From Sphingobacterium sp. (lineage in GTDB: Bacteria; Bacteroidota; Bacteroidia; Sphingobacteriales; Sphingobacteriaceae), in assembly GCA_031253985.1 (NCBI GenBank), contig JAIRVH010000023.1, positions 1-64,000 of the forward strand: a stretch of 64,000 nucleotides of DNA, read 5' to 3'. Positions 8,144 to 18,070 of the stretch are shown one piece after another. Position 1 is the first letter of the stretch; each line of letters opens with the position of its first letter. The translations under genes were made by a program, and so were the position numbers. The notes under the pieces are model-generated. The model was not told the DNA's origin, did no database searches, and worked only from the letters and a program-made list of their open reading frames with translations.

Positions 8144-10930
8144 ATGAAACTAACCTATTCCCTAGTTTTGTTTCTTTTACTGTCTGTCCTGAGTTCCCGG
8201 TCCTATGCACAGCATAAACTGACGGGGTCCGTGGTAGATGTTAAAGATCTTGCAAAACTACATCAAGCTTCAGTCGCGCTGCTTAGTTCCAAAGATTCGA
8301 TTCTGGTAAAATTTGGCCGGACAAAGGAAAATGGATCTTTCCAGATTGCCAACCTTGATACAGGTACCTATAAAATGGTGGTTTCCTACCCCCAATATGC
8401 AGACTTGGTCAAGGATATTCCTATCGGTGCTCAGGACTTGGATCTTGGTATGGTGAAACTGTCTAAAGCAGCTTTGCTGCTGGAAGAGGTTCAGGTGAAT
8501 GGTAAAATTCCTGTGGTGATCAAAGGCGATACGATCGAATATGATGCCGGTAGTTTTAAAGTCGAGAAAGATGCCAAAGTGGAAGACCTGCTGAAAGTAT
8601 TGCCGGGTATAACAATGGATGGGTCAGGTAAGATTATCGCGCAGGGGAAGGAAGTGAAAAAGGTGTTGCTTGATGGTGAAGAGTTTTTTGGCGATGACCC
8701 AACTTTGATCACCAAAAACATCCGGTCAGATATGGTCAGCAAAGTGCAGGTCTATGAAAAGAAATCTGATCTTGCCGTACGTACTGGCGTGGATGACGGA
8801 GAACGTACGCAGACAATTGATATCAAGCTTAAAGAAGATAGGAAAAAGGGGATGTTTGGCCAGGCTGTTGCAGGAGGGGGAACCGACAAGTATTATGGCG
8901 GCAAGGTCATGCTCAATAAATTTAAGGGTTCGCAGAAAATTGCGGCCTATGGTATCCTGGCCAATGATGGAATGGTCGGCCTAGGCTTTGAAGATAGCCA
9001 GAAATATGGTGTGGGCGGAAGTAGCAATGTACAGATGATGGACGGCGGTGGTATCATGATTTCTTCGGGGGGCGATGGCTCTGATGGGGGATGGGACGGG
9101 AAATATTACGGTGGCGGCGTACCCAAAGCTATCAATATGGGGGCAAGCTATTCGGATAAATCCAAAGATGATAAGCATAAGATCAATGCCAACTTCAAAC
9201 GGAATCAGATCAATGTCAATAATACAAATACCTATAATGCACAGAACAATCTTCCTGAACGTGCACAGGTCGATAATAATGTGACAATATCTAAAACGGA
9301 AACGCAGGCCAATATTGCGAATCTACGGTATGATTACAAGCTGGATTCGCTTGCTGACCTGACGGTCACCATGGGCTTTACCAAATCCAGCCGCGAGAAT
9401 TTATCCAATTCCGACGCAGATCAACGTAAATTGGATAAAACACTGATCACACAGACTTTATCAAAGACAGATGAAAATAGCGATCAGGATAAGTTCGATG
9501 TGAATGCGATGCTTACACGTCGTTTTAAAAAGGAACGTCGTTCCATTACCTTTAATGTTAATGCAAATACTGATCAAAACCGCGCTAAAACGCAGTATTT
9601 TTCCGAAAATATTTTCTACGTTTCGGGCGATACAACGTTGATCGATCAATATAAAAACGATAAGCGGTCAAACAATATTTACGGTGCTTCAGTAACCTAT
9701 TCTGAGCCACTTTCTAAAAGGCTGACAGCTGCAATAGGTTATGCATTCAATCAGAATAAATCGGAAACACTCAATCAGTCATTTGATAAAGACCCGACTA
9801 CCGGAAAATATACTGTACTCGATGAAAAACTGTTAAACGATTTTGATTTTTCTAGTTTAAAAAATGGTGTTAATGCCTCTTTGAATTACAAGTCGAACAC
9901 ATTAACCGTAAATGTGAGCAATAGAGTCGATTTTGAGCAGGTGAAAAGAAACTACAACAATTTGAATACGACCTTGCAGCGAAATCAGACATCGATTGCT
10001 CCAGTGCTTTCCGTCAATTACAAAATCTCGAAAAGCAAAAATCTGGGCCTCAGTTACAGAGGACGTACGAGCCAGCCCTCGTTGACACAGATTGAGCCTT
10101 TAAAGCAAAATGCCCAGCCACTCGTCGAATATTTGGACAATCCGGATTTAAAAGCGGGTTTCAATAATTTCTATTCGATTAATTACAACAGCTATAAGCA
10201 GTTGAAAGATCGGGGATTCTATTTTTATGCCAGTGCAGATCAGGGGAAGAAGAATATAAATACCAATGTACGTTATAATCTTGACGAGGGTACCCAACAG
10301 ATTTCCTATGTCAATATTGATAAGGATAATTGGCGTATTTATGCTAGTGGCTCTTACAGCTTTGTGCTGCAGAAGAAATGGGGATTGAAGATGAATATTG
10401 GCATCGACGGTCAATACAATAGTCAATTTAGTTATTTATCATCTTATAATGAAGAACCAAAGCTCAATAGAAATCAGACAAAGAGCATCACACCTGAAAT
10501 AGGCTTTAATAGATATAAAGCAAATAAGATGGACTTTTATATCTCCTTGATGCCAGGGGTTGAGCAAATGAGCTCGTATTTGCAGCCAGAGTTAAATCGC
10601 ACAACCTTTAAATTTAGGTCTTATTCGCAGTTTACATATTATCTGCCAAAAGACTTTAAAATTTCCCTGTCGACAAACCAGAATTATCAGGCTGCGACTA
10701 AAACGCTTGAATCCATTAATATCATTAATATGAATGGTTATGTGTCCAAAAAACTATTGAAAGATAAGTCTCTGGAGGTACAGGTATTTGTCAATGATAT
10801 TTTGAACAAAAATAATGGAGTGTATCGTTACCAGAGTGGAACTTCATTTATCCAGACCAGTAACCACGTATTACGCCGGTATGGAATGCTAAAAGTGATC
10901 TACAATTTTACAACAATGAACCGTCAATGA
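8144..10930 (+). CDS. Outer-membrane beta-barrel protein with carboxypeptidase-like N-terminal domain
   Basis: The product is 928 residues. A signal peptide (residues 1-21, SRSYA-Q) precedes a carboxypeptidase-regulatory-like beta-sandwich (about 24-110), then a plug-like segment (VEDLLKVLPGITMDGSGKI, VLLDGEEFFGDDP), a Gly-rich stretch, and a long region of alternating beta strands typical of the OMP_b-brl_3 group of TonB-receptor-like barrels. The exact ligand cannot be read from sequence. The next gene encodes a GLPGLI-family protein, a common partner of this receptor type in Bacteroidota. The start at 8144 was chosen because it places the signal peptide at the N-terminus; an in-frame ATG at 8030 would add 38 residues. 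Confidence 0.85.
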   Translation: MKLTYSLVLFLLLSVLSSRSYAQHKLTGSVVDVKDLAKLHQASVALLSSKDSILVKFGRTKENGSFQIANLDTGTYKMVVSYPQYADLVKDIPIGAQDLDLGMVKLSKAALLLEEVQVNGKIPVVIKGDTIEYDAGSFKVEKDAKVEDLLKVLPGITMDGSGKIIAQGKEVKKVLLDGEEFFGDDPTLITKNIRSDMVSKVQVYEKKSDLAVRTGVDDGERTQTIDIKLKEDRKKGMFGQAVAGGGTDKYYGGKVMLNKFKGSQKIAAYGILANDGMVGLGFEDSQKYGVGGSSNVQMMDGGGIMISSGGDGSDGGWDGKYYGGGVPKAINMGASYSDKSKDDKHKINANFKRNQINVNNTNTYNAQNNLPERAQVDNNVTISKTETQANIANLRYDYKLDSLADLTVTMGFTKSSRENLSNSDADQRKLDKTLITQTLSKTDENSDQDKFDVNAMLTRRFKKERRSITFNVNANTDQNRAKTQYFSENIFYVSGDTTLIDQYKNDKRSNNIYGASVTYSEPLSKRLTAAIGYAFNQNKSETLNQSFDKDPTTGKYTVLDEKLLNDFDFSSLKNGVNASLNYKSNTLTVNVSNRVDFEQVKRNYNNLNTTLQRNQTSIAPVLSVNYKISKSKNLGLSYRGRTSQPSLTQIEPLKQNAQPLVEYLDNPDLKAGFNNFYSINYNSYKQLKDRGFYFYASADQGKKNINTNVRYNLDEGTQQISYVNIDKDNWRIYASGSYSFVLQKKWGLKMNIGIDGQYNSQFSYLSSYNEEPKLNRNQTKSITPEIGFNRYKANKMDFYISLMPGVEQMSSYLQPELNRTTFKFRSYSQFTYYLPKDFKISLSTNQNYQAATKTLESINIINMNGYVSKKLLKDKSLEVQVFVNDILNKNNGVYRYQSGTSFIQTSNHVLRRYGMLKVIYNFTTMNRQ

Positions 10931-11036
10931 TTAAATTAACGATTTTGTTTTCAATGATTTCCATGAATTTAACCATGGTAAATTCCATCTGGGCGATGGA
11001 AAAATTAAATTATTTACAGATGAAAGGAGATGTCAA

Positions 11037-11831
11037 ATGATAAAGTATATTAAGTTGATGGTTTGGGTGCTTTTGCTGAGCGCGGGTACAGCCCATGCAC
11101 AACATGCTTATTTTCCGAGCAGTGGAACGGTCACGTATGAACGGAAGTTCCATGTGCAGAATTTCTTAAAGCGTAATTATCTCAGCAAGCCAGATTTAGA
11201 TACCTGGGATAAGCTGAGGGTCGATAACGCAGTGAAGAATGGACCTGCAGAGGTGATTACCCATCATATCCTTAAGTTTTACGATAATGAAACCCTGTTT
11301 GAAACGGTGCAGGAAGATTATCCTGCGAATTATCGTAATGTGACCCACTATAATTCCATTCTTCCAGACTCAAAAACTTACATTAATTTCCAGAATCAGG
11401 AGTTTTTAAAATTGCTACCCTTTGGAGATGAGCAGCTGCTGCTTAAAGATTCGCTGCCGGCTGTCAAATGGAAGTATACCGATGAATACCGTAATATTGC
11501 CGGGTACGATTGCCGAAGAGCCAATGGTATTATTCAGGATTCAGTCTATGTTGTAGCTTTTTTTGCCGGGCAAATTCCGATCTCGGGCGGTCCGGAACTT
11601 ATTCATGGGCTCCCGGGGCTGGTATTGGGAGTGTCCATCCCGAGTATGAATGTAAATATGTTTGCAACAAAGGTCGAGATTACCAACACAGCATTTTCCA
11701 ATGTGCTGACCAAAAAGAAAAAAGTTGTTGCGGAATCCAGAACAGAGATTATCAAAAAGCTGAAAGATACTGTTTATGACTATCTGGATGAGAAGGCGTT
11801 TAAGAAGCGTTTGCAGAGTATACTGTTTTAG
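11037..11831 (+). CDS. GLPGLI-family secreted protein
   Basis: This 264-residue protein has a signal peptide (residues 1-21, GTAHA-Q) and the family motif as HGLPGLVLG near residues 183-191. The family is restricted to Bacteroidota and its biochemical role is unknown. It lies 106 nt after the beta-barrel gene on the same strand, so the pair is probably co-expressed and may act together in the periplasm or at the outer membrane. A small inverted repeat (TTCCATC 10983-10989, GATGGAA 10995-11001) sits in the gap. The C-terminus is rich in Lys and Arg. Confidence 0.85.
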   Translation: MIKYIKLMVWVLLLSAGTAHAQHAYFPSSGTVTYERKFHVQNFLKRNYLSKPDLDTWDKLRVDNAVKNGPAEVITHHILKFYDNETLFETVQEDYPANYRNVTHYNSILPDSKTYINFQNQEFLKLLPFGDEQLLLKDSLPAVKWKYTDEYRNIAGYDCRRANGIIQDSVYVVAFFAGQIPISGGPELIHGLPGLVLGVSIPSMNVNMFATKVEITNTAFSNVLTKKKKVVAESRTEIIKKLKDTVYDYLDEKAFKKRLQSILF

Positions 11832-11935
11832 CGAAAATAATAACAGAAAAAGGAGATAAGACCAAAAGTCTGCTCAAACCCTTCGGGAATGAACATCTGA
11901 AATGCTGCTGTGAGAGGCACGCATAAAATTGCATA

Positions 11936-11974
11936 AAAACGGGGCTATCCAAGAAAGTTGGATAGCCCCGTTTT
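11936..11974. terminator. Bidirectional terminator between GLPGLI gene and metG
   Basis: A perfect 17-bp stem (11936-11952 with 11958-11974) surrounds loop GAAAG. The stem begins with AAAAC and ends with GTTTT, so either strand gives a GC-rich stem ending in U residues. The flanking genes converge. Confidence 0.93.
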
Positions 11975-11999
11975 ATATAAAAGGAATGTACGTTGTAAA

Positions 12000-14069
12000 T
12001 TAACGTACTGTACTTCCTACTTTAATTGTTGTATCTGGTTTGACAAAATCCAATCGGCCATCAGCGTCTTCAGCCATCAGGATCATGCCCTGTGACATAA
12101 TTCCTTTAATTTCACGAGGCTCAAGATTGACCAAAATGGATACTTGACGGCCTATGATTTCCTCAGGGCTGAAGAACTCTGCGATACCCGAAACGACAGT
12201 GCGTGTATCTAAGCCGGTGTCTATCGTCAATTTTAGTAATTTCTTGGTTTTGGCAACTTTTTCAGCGGCTGCAATGGTTCCGACACGGATATCCATTTTA
12301 ACAAAATCATCGAAGCTAATGTTTTCTTTTGCAGGAGCAACCTTGGCGTTATCGGCTAGGTTTTTTGCTTTCGCTTCAGCGAGTTTATTTAGCTGGAAGT
12401 CTACTTGTTCATCGGTTATTTTGTCAAATAACAATTGCACTTCACCCAATTGGTGTCCTGCTTGGATCAACGTATCCGAACCTGCGTCATTCCAGTTCCC
12501 TTGTGGGAAATTGAGCATTTCAAACAATTTGATCGCTGTTTTTGGTAAAAACGGCTGTGCAAGAACAGCAAGATTGGCCACAATCTGAGCAGCTACATGT
12601 AAGATTGTTTTGACACGTTCCTCATCTGTTTTGATGATTTTCCATGGTTCTTCATCTGCGAGATACTTGTTGCCGAGACGAGCTACATTCATAAATTCTG
12701 CCAAAGCCTCGCGGAAACGGAATTGCTCCAAAGAAGATTTGATCGAGGTAGGGTATGATTTCAGTTCATCCAATACCGCTTGATCTACCGCTGTTAATGG
12801 AGAGCCATTCAATACGTTGCCATCAAAATATTTATGGGAAAGTACCATTACCCGATTGACAAAGTTTCCAAAGATGGCAACAAGCTCATTGTTGATCCTA
12901 GCTTGGAAATCTTTCCAGGTAAACTCCGCATCCGATGTTTCCGGCAATATCGACGTTAAGACATAACGCAATTCATCCTGTTTGCCGGGGAATTCCTGTA
13001 GATATTCATGTAACCAAACCGCATGGTTTCTCGAAGTAGATAACTTGTCGCCCTCCAGGTTCAGAAATTCGTTGGCAGGAATATTCTCCGGGAGAATATA
13101 GTCGCCATGTGCATGAAGAATTGCCGGGAAAATAATGCAGTGAAAGACAATATTATCTTTTCCGATAAAATGGATCAGTGTCGAATCATCAGCTGGATTT
13201 TCATGCGTTTTCCAATAGTCTTCCCAGTTTTTGCCATGGTCTAGCGCCCATTGTTTTGTTGCTGAAATATAACCTATCGGTGCATCTAACCATACATATA
13301 GCTTCTTGCCCTGTGCTTCGGCCAAAGGAACATCAACACCCCAGTCCAAATCCCTTGTCATTGAACGCGGTTGTAAGCCAGATTTAAGCCAAGATTGACA
13401 TTGGCCAAAAACATTGGACTTCAGTATATTTTTCTTTCCTTCGATCAACCATTTTTCAAGCCAGGGCTGGTATTTATCCAAAGGTAGATACCAATGTTTT
13501 GTTTCTTTCAGAACTGGCGTCTTTCCGCTTAATGTGGAAATCGGATTAATCAGATCTGTCGGGCTAAGCGATGTACCACATTTTTCACATTGGTCACCGT
13601 AGGCTCCTTCAGACTTACAATTTGGACAAGTTCCGGTAATGTAGCGGTCTGCCAGGAATTGGTGGTATTCCTCATCATAGTATTGCTCGGAAAATTTCTC
13701 GACAAATTCACCTTTGTTGTAAAGGTTCAAGAAGAAATCCTGGGATAACTGATGATGGATAGGTTCCGATGTACGGTGATAGATATCGAAAGAAATGCCA
13801 AACTCTTCAAAGCTTTCTTTGATTTGTTTGTTGTATTTATCAATGATTTGCTGTGGGGTAATGCCCTCTTTTTTTGCACGGATGGTAATCGCCGCACCAT
13901 GCTCATCTGAACCACATACATAGACCACATCTTTTTGATTTAGACGTAGATAACGAACAAAGATGTCTCCCGGGATATAAGCTCCGGCAAGGTGTCCAAT
14001 ATGTAAAGGACCATTGGCATAAGGTAATGCCGATGTGATGGTATAACGTTTTTTATCTAGAATACTCAA
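12000..14069 (-). CDS. metG: Methionine-tRNA ligase
   Basis: The 689-residue class I synthetase charges tRNA-Met. The HIGH motif is at residues 23-26, and KMSKS is present as the variant LSTSRN after GDK. A zinc knuckle of the CxxC...CxxC type (CPNC, CEKC) lies near residues 148-164. The anticodon-binding helical domain is followed by a C-terminal EMAP-II-like tRNA-binding domain ([28 protein letters not shown]), which supports dimerisation. The length fits two-domain bacterial MetG. A Bacteroidota-type promoter lies upstream at 14110-14140, and a shared terminator follows. Confidence 0.97.
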   Translation of the reverse strand: MSILDKKRYTITSALPYANGPLHIGHLAGAYIPGDIFVRYLRLNQKDVVYVCGSDEHGAAITIRAKKEGITPQQIIDKYNKQIKESFEEFGISFDIYHRTSEPIHHQLSQDFFLNLYNKGEFVEKFSEQYYDEEYHQFLADRYITGTCPNCKSEGAYGDQCEKCGTSLSPTDLINPISTLSGKTPVLKETKHWYLPLDKYQPWLEKWLIEGKKNILKSNVFGQCQSWLKSGLQPRSMTRDLDWGVDVPLAEAQGKKLYVWLDAPIGYISATKQWALDHGKNWEDYWKTHENPADDSTLIHFIGKDNIVFHCIIFPAILHAHGDYILPENIPANEFLNLEGDKLSTSRNHAVWLHEYLQEFPGKQDELRYVLTSILPETSDAEFTWKDFQARINNELVAIFGNFVNRVMVLSHKYFDGNVLNGSPLTAVDQAVLDELKSYPTSIKSSLEQFRFREALAEFMNVARLGNKYLADEEPWKIIKTDEERVKTILHVAAQIVANLAVLAQPFLPKTAIKLFEMLNFPQGNWNDAGSDTLIQAGHQLGEVQLLFDKITDEQVDFQLNKLAEAKAKNLADNAKVAPAKENISFDDFVKMDIRVGTIAAAEKVAKTKKLLKLTIDTGLDTRTVVSGIAEFFSPEEIIGRQVSILVNLEPREIKGIMSQGMILMAEDADGRLDFVKPDTTIKVGSTVR

Positions 14070-14109
14070 TGCTTGAAAGTATATTAAAGTGTGTACTTGT
14101 TTTCTTTGG

Positions 14110-14140
14110 CAAACTTAGATAAATTGCTGTTTATATGCAA
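14110..14140 (-). promoter_or_regulatory. metG promoter
   Basis: Reading the minus strand, TTG (14140-14138), a 20-nt spacer and TAAGTTTG (14117-14110) form a canonical Bacteroidota promoter. The predicted leader before metG is about 35 nt. Confidence 0.7.
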
Positions 14141-14372
14141 TATAAATGCGTGCCATATCTAACAATTTATTCTTGAATTCTTGTTCTGACAGCTTCCTAT
14201 GATTGTTTCAACTTAATTAGAATGCGCTGCTGTTTGCTTGCTTGTAGCTGTCGAAATATTATTCAAAATAGCGGTAGAAAACTTAGATAAATTTACGTTT
14301 ATTTGTACATATAAGCATCATATAACGAGTAAAATTATAACCGGGCTCTTCAGTGAAAAGGTCCGGAAGCAA

Positions 14373-14423
14373 CCTTCAGTTCGCTTTCATAGCTGTCGGT
14401 GTCTGCGAAGTCATGAAGTTTTT
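14373..14423 (+). repeat. Dispersed intergenic repeat, copy C
   Basis: This is one of the two best-conserved copies. It starts CCTTCAGTTCGCTTT, then TCGGTGTCTGCGAAGTCATG and a T run. CCTTCA at the left end is complementary to TGAAG near the right end, suggesting a long hairpin. The inverted copy at 17954-18007 matches it closely. Confidence 0.65.
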
Positions 14424-14447
14424 GTTTGATCATTAGCGATAAAAAAT

Positions 14448-15350
14448 ATGTCCAAAATACCTGATTTTCTGAAAAAAGGCGATAAAGTCGCTATCGTTTG
14501 TCCTGCGAGTTTTATCCGTGGCTCCATTGATATAGGCGTAAAAACATTGGAAAGCTGGGGCTTGGAGGTTGTGGTAGGGAAGACAGTTGAGACATCATTC
14601 CATCAATTTGCCGGGGATGACAATATGCGCGCGGCTGATCTGCAATGGGCGCTGGACGATCCTTCGATTAAAGCTGTATTTGCAGCCCGTGGAGGTTATG
14701 GCTGTGTCCGTATTGTTGATGAAATCGATTTTTCAAACTTTCAACGTCATCCCAAATGGCTGGTTGGATTTAGCGATATTACCGTCTTGCATAGTCATAT
14801 CCAGCGCAATTATAAAGTTGCGACCATACATGGACAGATGCCTAAGTCTTTCGAAACAGGGACAAAGGCTTCTTTAGAAACCTTAAAAAATGCATTGTTC
14901 GGTCATCATATGGACTTTGCTTATGAGCAAACCCTATTCCCCAATCGGGCAGGCGAGGGAGAAGGAAAACTCGTGGGTGGAAATCTGGCGATCTTATTGT
15001 CTGTACTTGCGTCTGATTCTGATGTCAATTACAAGAATAAAATATTATTTATTGAAGATGTAGGCGAGGCTTATTATTCCGTAGACAGAATGCTCTGGGC
15101 ATTGAAACGTGCTGGAAAACTAAAAAAATTAAATGGTCTGATTGTAGGGGGCTTCTCTGCCATGAAGGACAACGATCCAGCTTTTGGGCAAAGTGTAGAG
15201 GAAATTGTATGGGATAAGGTGAAAGAATACAATTTCCCCGTAGCATTTGCCTATCCTGCGGGGCATATTGATGACAATCATGCCCTTGTATTGGGGCGAA
15301 AGGTAGCGCTGAAAACTACTGAGAATTCTGTTCAGTTAACTTATTTGTAA
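14448..15350 (+). CDS. LD-carboxypeptidase, peptidase family S66
   Basis: The 300-residue protein fits family S66 (LdcA/MccF). The nucleophile is probably Ser109 in GFSDITVLH. Elements of the Glu/His part of the triad are FIEDVGEAYYSVDRML and HIDDNHALVLG. LdcA enzymes remove the terminal D-Ala from tetrapeptide stems during cytoplasmic murein recycling, while MccF-like members cleave microcin C. The sequence alone does not separate the two, but recycling is the default reading. It has no signal peptide, in line with a cytoplasmic enzyme. It converges on the universal stress protein gene, with a hairpin over its stop codon. Confidence 0.87.
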   Translation: MSKIPDFLKKGDKVAIVCPASFIRGSIDIGVKTLESWGLEVVVGKTVETSFHQFAGDDNMRAADLQWALDDPSIKAVFAARGGYGCVRIVDEIDFSNFQRHPKWLVGFSDITVLHSHIQRNYKVATIHGQMPKSFETGTKASLETLKNALFGHHMDFAYEQTLFPNRAGEGEGKLVGGNLAILLSVLASDSDVNYKNKILFIEDVGEAYYSVDRMLWALKRAGKLKKLNGLIVGGFSAMKDNDPAFGQSVEEIVWDKVKEYNFPVAFAYPAGHIDDNHALVLGRKVALKTTENSVQLTYL

Positions 15351-15368
15351 GCCACCGAACAGAATTCT
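15322..15368. terminator. Inverted repeat between convergent LD-carboxypeptidase and usp genes
   Basis: AGAATTCTGTTC (15322-15333) and GAACAGAATTCT (15357-15368) form a perfect 12-bp stem around a 23-nt loop that includes the TAA of the carboxypeptidase gene. No T run follows, so it may stabilise mRNA ends instead of terminating alone. Confidence 0.55.
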
Positions 15369-15387
15369 GCCGGGTCATATATCTTGA

Positions 15388-16218
15388 TTAACCCGAGTGT
15401 ACCGGAATGACCATCATGGCAGCCTGGCTTTTCCAGGCCATCTTTTGTGCGATACTTGTATTGAATATTCGGCTTAATAAGCCCTTGTCGCGGTGAAAAG
15501 TGACCATCATGTCGATATGATTTTCGTTGATGTATTGATTGATCCCCGATGCAATGTCTGCATTGAGGATATAGCTATACATGGGATGATAGGGGGCCAG
15601 TAATTCCTGCATAATGGTTATTTCGGCTTCTACGACTTTATTTGCAGGATCTTCTTTGGTCACATGGACGACATAGACATCACTTTTGCGCAATACTTCG
15701 GACGCATTAACCAAAAGGTGGTTTAATTTTAGTTTTATTTCCTTGAGATTGGTTGCGATCAACATCTTTTTGGGTACTCTGAACGCTGCCCGGGCGGGGA
15801 CCACCAGCAAGGGGGTGTGGCAGTTTTCGATCAGCTTGAGGGTATTGCTGCCGAGAAGCAGTTTCTTGATGCCGCTTTTACCTGCAGTCCCGACGATGAC
15901 AAGGTCAATGTCCTCTTCCGCACAGGTGCGGTTTACACCGTAGCTCAGCTCATATTCTTCGAGTACTGATTTCCAGGCAATCCCTTCGGGGAAAAGCAAC
16001 ATCAGCTCCTGCTGCCAGGTATTCAGATCTTTTTGTTTTTCTTCCAGTATTTCTGAGTTGCTGATGACAACAGGTTCAGTGCCCACAGTAGGAATTACTT
16101 CGTAGGTATGATATAGGACAACCTTTTCAATGCCCCAGAGTGGAGCTAATTGTGCGGCATATCGAGCTGCAGCGTAGGCGTTGTCCGAAAAGTCTGTTAG
16201 CAAGAGTAGGTTTTTCAT
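15388..16218 (-). CDS. Tandem-domain universal stress protein
   Basis: The 276-residue protein has two Usp domains. The first begins KNLLLLTDFSDNAYAAARYAA and has the ATP-binding pattern G-x2-G-x9-G-S as GTAGKSGIKKLLLGS near residues 110-124. The second half has a degenerate version of the same region, so only one site may bind nucleotide. Usp proteins are cytoplasmic and induced by stress or starvation. A paralogue of exactly the same length is at 16936-17766, with a DoxX gene on the other strand between them. No DosR-like or other specific regulatory site was seen. Confidence 0.88.
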   Translation of the reverse strand: MKNLLLLTDFSDNAYAAARYAAQLAPLWGIEKVVLYHTYEVIPTVGTEPVVISNSEILEEKQKDLNTWQQELMLLFPEGIAWKSVLEEYELSYGVNRTCAEEDIDLVIVGTAGKSGIKKLLLGSNTLKLIENCHTPLLVVPARAAFRVPKKMLIATNLKEIKLKLNHLLVNASEVLRKSDVYVVHVTKEDPANKVVEAEITIMQELLAPYHPMYSYILNADIASGINQYINENHIDMMVTFHRDKGLLSRIFNTSIAQKMAWKSQAAMMVIPVHSG

Positions 16219-16230
16219 CCTTATTCGTTA

Positions 16231-16261
16231 TTTGTTTATCCATGATCCGCGGCTAGGTTTG
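16231..16261 (+). promoter_or_regulatory. Candidate promoter upstream of doxX
   Basis: TTTG (16231-16234), a 19-nt spacer and TAGGTTTG (16254-16261) match the Bacteroidota consensus. The transcript would have a leader of nearly 190 nt before doxX, so the link is tentative. Confidence 0.45.
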
Positions 16262-16454
16262 TACAAGCCTTAGACGGTATTTGGTGCTTATTTCAGCGTT
16301 TTATAATCGGGTCTATAGCCATTAAATTACACATTAAGTATCATAAATCCAATAGTTTTATGAACATAAAAGATGCGTTGGGACGCTCAATCTAAATAAT
16401 TTCATTAATTTAGGGAGATTGGTAATTTAAGTTTTAATAATTTAACCGTTTTTT

Positions 16455-16862
16455 ATGGCAATTTGGAATTCATTGGGTAAATATAGGGATACAGGATTGT
16501 TGATCTTACGTGTTGGACTGGGGGTGATGATGATCATGCACGGTCTGCCTAAATTACAGGGTGGTCCCGAACTGTGGACTGGTGTAGGTAAATCAATGGG
16601 AAATATCGGTATTCATTTTATGCCTGCTTTTTGGGGATTTATGGCTGCTGCAACCGAAACTGTTGGCGGTCTATTTTTACTGCTGGGACTCTTTTTCAGG
16701 CCAGCGGCATTATTGCTCGCCTTTACGATGGTTATCGCTGGATTAATGCATCTTTCCAAAGGAGATGGTATCTCCGGAGCATCACACGCAATTGAACTAT
16801 GTTTTGTGTTTTTAGGACTTATCCTGATCGGACCTGGTAAACATTCTGTTGACAAGAAATAA
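16455..16862 (+). CDS. DoxX-family membrane protein
   Basis: This 135-residue protein has about four hydrophobic segments: residues 15-33 (LLILRVGLGVMMIMHGLP), about 53-75, 80-97, and 108-128. The motif RxGLGxxMxxHGxPK is typical of DoxX/DoxD-like proteins. Relatives take part in oxidoreductase complexes or thiol-stress responses, but the function here is not established. It is transcribed alone, between two divergent-facing Usp paralogues, which hints at a shared stress role. A terminator follows immediately. Confidence 0.85.
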   Translation: MAIWNSLGKYRDTGLLILRVGLGVMMIMHGLPKLQGGPELWTGVGKSMGNIGIHFMPAFWGFMAAATETVGGLFLLLGLFFRPAALLLAFTMVIAGLMHLSKGDGISGASHAIELCFVFLGLILIGPGKHSVDKK

Positions 16863-16893
16863 GAATCTTCCCGGTGGAAGAACTATAGGACAA

Positions 16894-16924
16894 AAGCCGC
16901 AATCTATCATAGATTGCGGCTTTG
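16894..16924. terminator. Bidirectional terminator between doxX and second usp gene
   Basis: AAAGCCGCAATCTA (16894-16907) pairs perfectly with TAGATTGCGGCTTT (16911-16924) over a TCA loop. The genes on both sides converge on it. Confidence 0.9.
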
Positions 16925-16935
16925 CTATTTTTCTC

Positions 16936-17766
16936 CTATGACCTCTCCATGGAGATAACAAGTAAGTTAGCGGCACCATTCCAGGCTATTTTTTTCGATA
17001 TGCTAGCCTTAAAAAGGCTGGCCAATAGTCCCTGCTTTTTATGGAAGGAAAGGATAAGATCGATATGCTTCTCTTTGGCATATTCGGCTATACCCTCTGT
17101 GATATCGTCGTGGCTGATATAGTCGTAAATAGGGTGATATTTGTCTAAGCGCTCGTGGAGATGCTGTAGTTCCTGTGCAAGTTCTGCGGCTGAACCTTCT
17201 TTTTTAGCGACATTCAAAACATACAACTGTGCATTGAAAGTATCGAGAACCTGATCCAGGTTGAATAAATCCAATTTTCGGTCCACCTCTTTCAGATCGG
17301 TTGTCGCCAATACATTCCTAGGAACAGCAGGATTTACCTTGTGGGAAACGATAAGCATCGGTTTATTGCAGATATCCATCAATGTAATGGCATTACTCCC
17401 TACCAGGATCTTCGCAAAACCTGTTTGTCCTGTAATACCCAGTGCGACAAGGTCAATATTGTGCGATTTGCACATGTCATTGACTCCCATGGGTAAATCA
17501 ATATCTTCCATCTGATGCGATAGTTCCACTTGGGGTGGGAACAACAGTCTAATTTGGTCAAACCACTGTGCCAGTTCCTTCTCTTTGGTCTCTTTCACCT
17601 CGTCATTGACAATGACAATCGGTTCGTTATTGACAATGGTAACGCTATTGTAAGTATGGTAGACAATAACTTTTTCAGTCTTCCAGGCCTCTGTACAAAG
17701 AGCAACTTGTTTTGCTGCAAGAAGAGCATTGTCTGAAAAGTCGGTTAACAGGAGAATACGTTTCAT
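16936..17766 (-). CDS. Tandem-domain universal stress protein (paralogue)
   Basis: The product is 276 residues, the same length and layout as the protein at 15388-16218. It starts MKRILLLTDFSDNALLAAKQVA and carries GITGQTGFAKILVGS (G-x2-G-x9-G-S) in the first Usp domain. The C-terminal domain again lacks a clean ATP motif and ends SKKIAWNGAANLLVISM, matching SIAQKMAWKSQAAMMVIP of the paralogue. The pair looks like a local duplication with doxX between the copies. No perfect TAnnTTTG element was found just upstream. Confidence 0.88.
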   Translation of the reverse strand: MKRILLLTDFSDNALLAAKQVALCTEAWKTEKVIVYHTYNSVTIVNNEPIVIVNDEVKETKEKELAQWFDQIRLLFPPQVELSHQMEDIDLPMGVNDMCKSHNIDLVALGITGQTGFAKILVGSNAITLMDICNKPMLIVSHKVNPAVPRNVLATTDLKEVDRKLDLFNLDQVLDTFNAQLYVLNVAKKEGSAAELAQELQHLHERLDKYHPIYDYISHDDITEGIAEYAKEKHIDLILSFHKKQGLLASLFKASISKKIAWNGAANLLVISMERS

Positions 17767-17953
17767 GATGTTCTTTTTTATATATTTAATTTCTAGTACC
17801 TGCTACGTGGCTGTTATCCAAAATGAATATGATCTACATGAACACTGGAAACCTCGCGCAGTGAGCTATATAACTAAAACAATTAATGTAGCGATAAGTT
17901 ACAAAGAAAAGGTGAATTTAACGTTAAACTCTTCCTATTGTGATGAGTATCAT

Positions 17954-18007
17954 AAAACCTTCATGTCTTCGTAAGACACGAACAGCGATAAAAGCGAACT
18001 GAAGGTT
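17954..18007 (-). repeat. Dispersed intergenic repeat, copy E (inverted)
   Basis: Read on the minus strand it begins CCTTCAGTTCGCTTT and matches copy C closely, with one extra base in the core (TCTTACGAAGACATG). CCTTCA/TGAAGG at the ends and GTCTT/AAGAC inside give nested complementarity, so a structured RNA or DNA hairpin is possible. Confidence 0.65.
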
Positions 18008-18037
18008 CTTTCTGGTCAATAAGATCAGACACTTTCA

Positions 18038-18070
18038 GAAAAAAAGGCAACCGTGATTACGGTTGCCTTT
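18038..18070 (-). terminator. Terminator of prc
   Basis: AAAGGCAACCGT (18043-18054) and ACGGTTGCCTTT (18059-18070) form a 12-bp stem with a 4-nt loop. On the minus strand the stem is followed by eight T residues. Confidence 0.92.

Larger units (their letters stand above)
14070..14447. other. Divergent region metG / LD-carboxypeptidase with a 15-bp direct repeat
   Basis: This 378-nt gap carries the metG promoter, a copy of the dispersed repeat (14373-14423) and an exact direct repeat AAACTTAGATAAATT at 14111-14125 and 14278-14292. In the first copy the repeat covers the metG -7 element on the minus strand. No small gene is supported. Confidence 0.6.
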
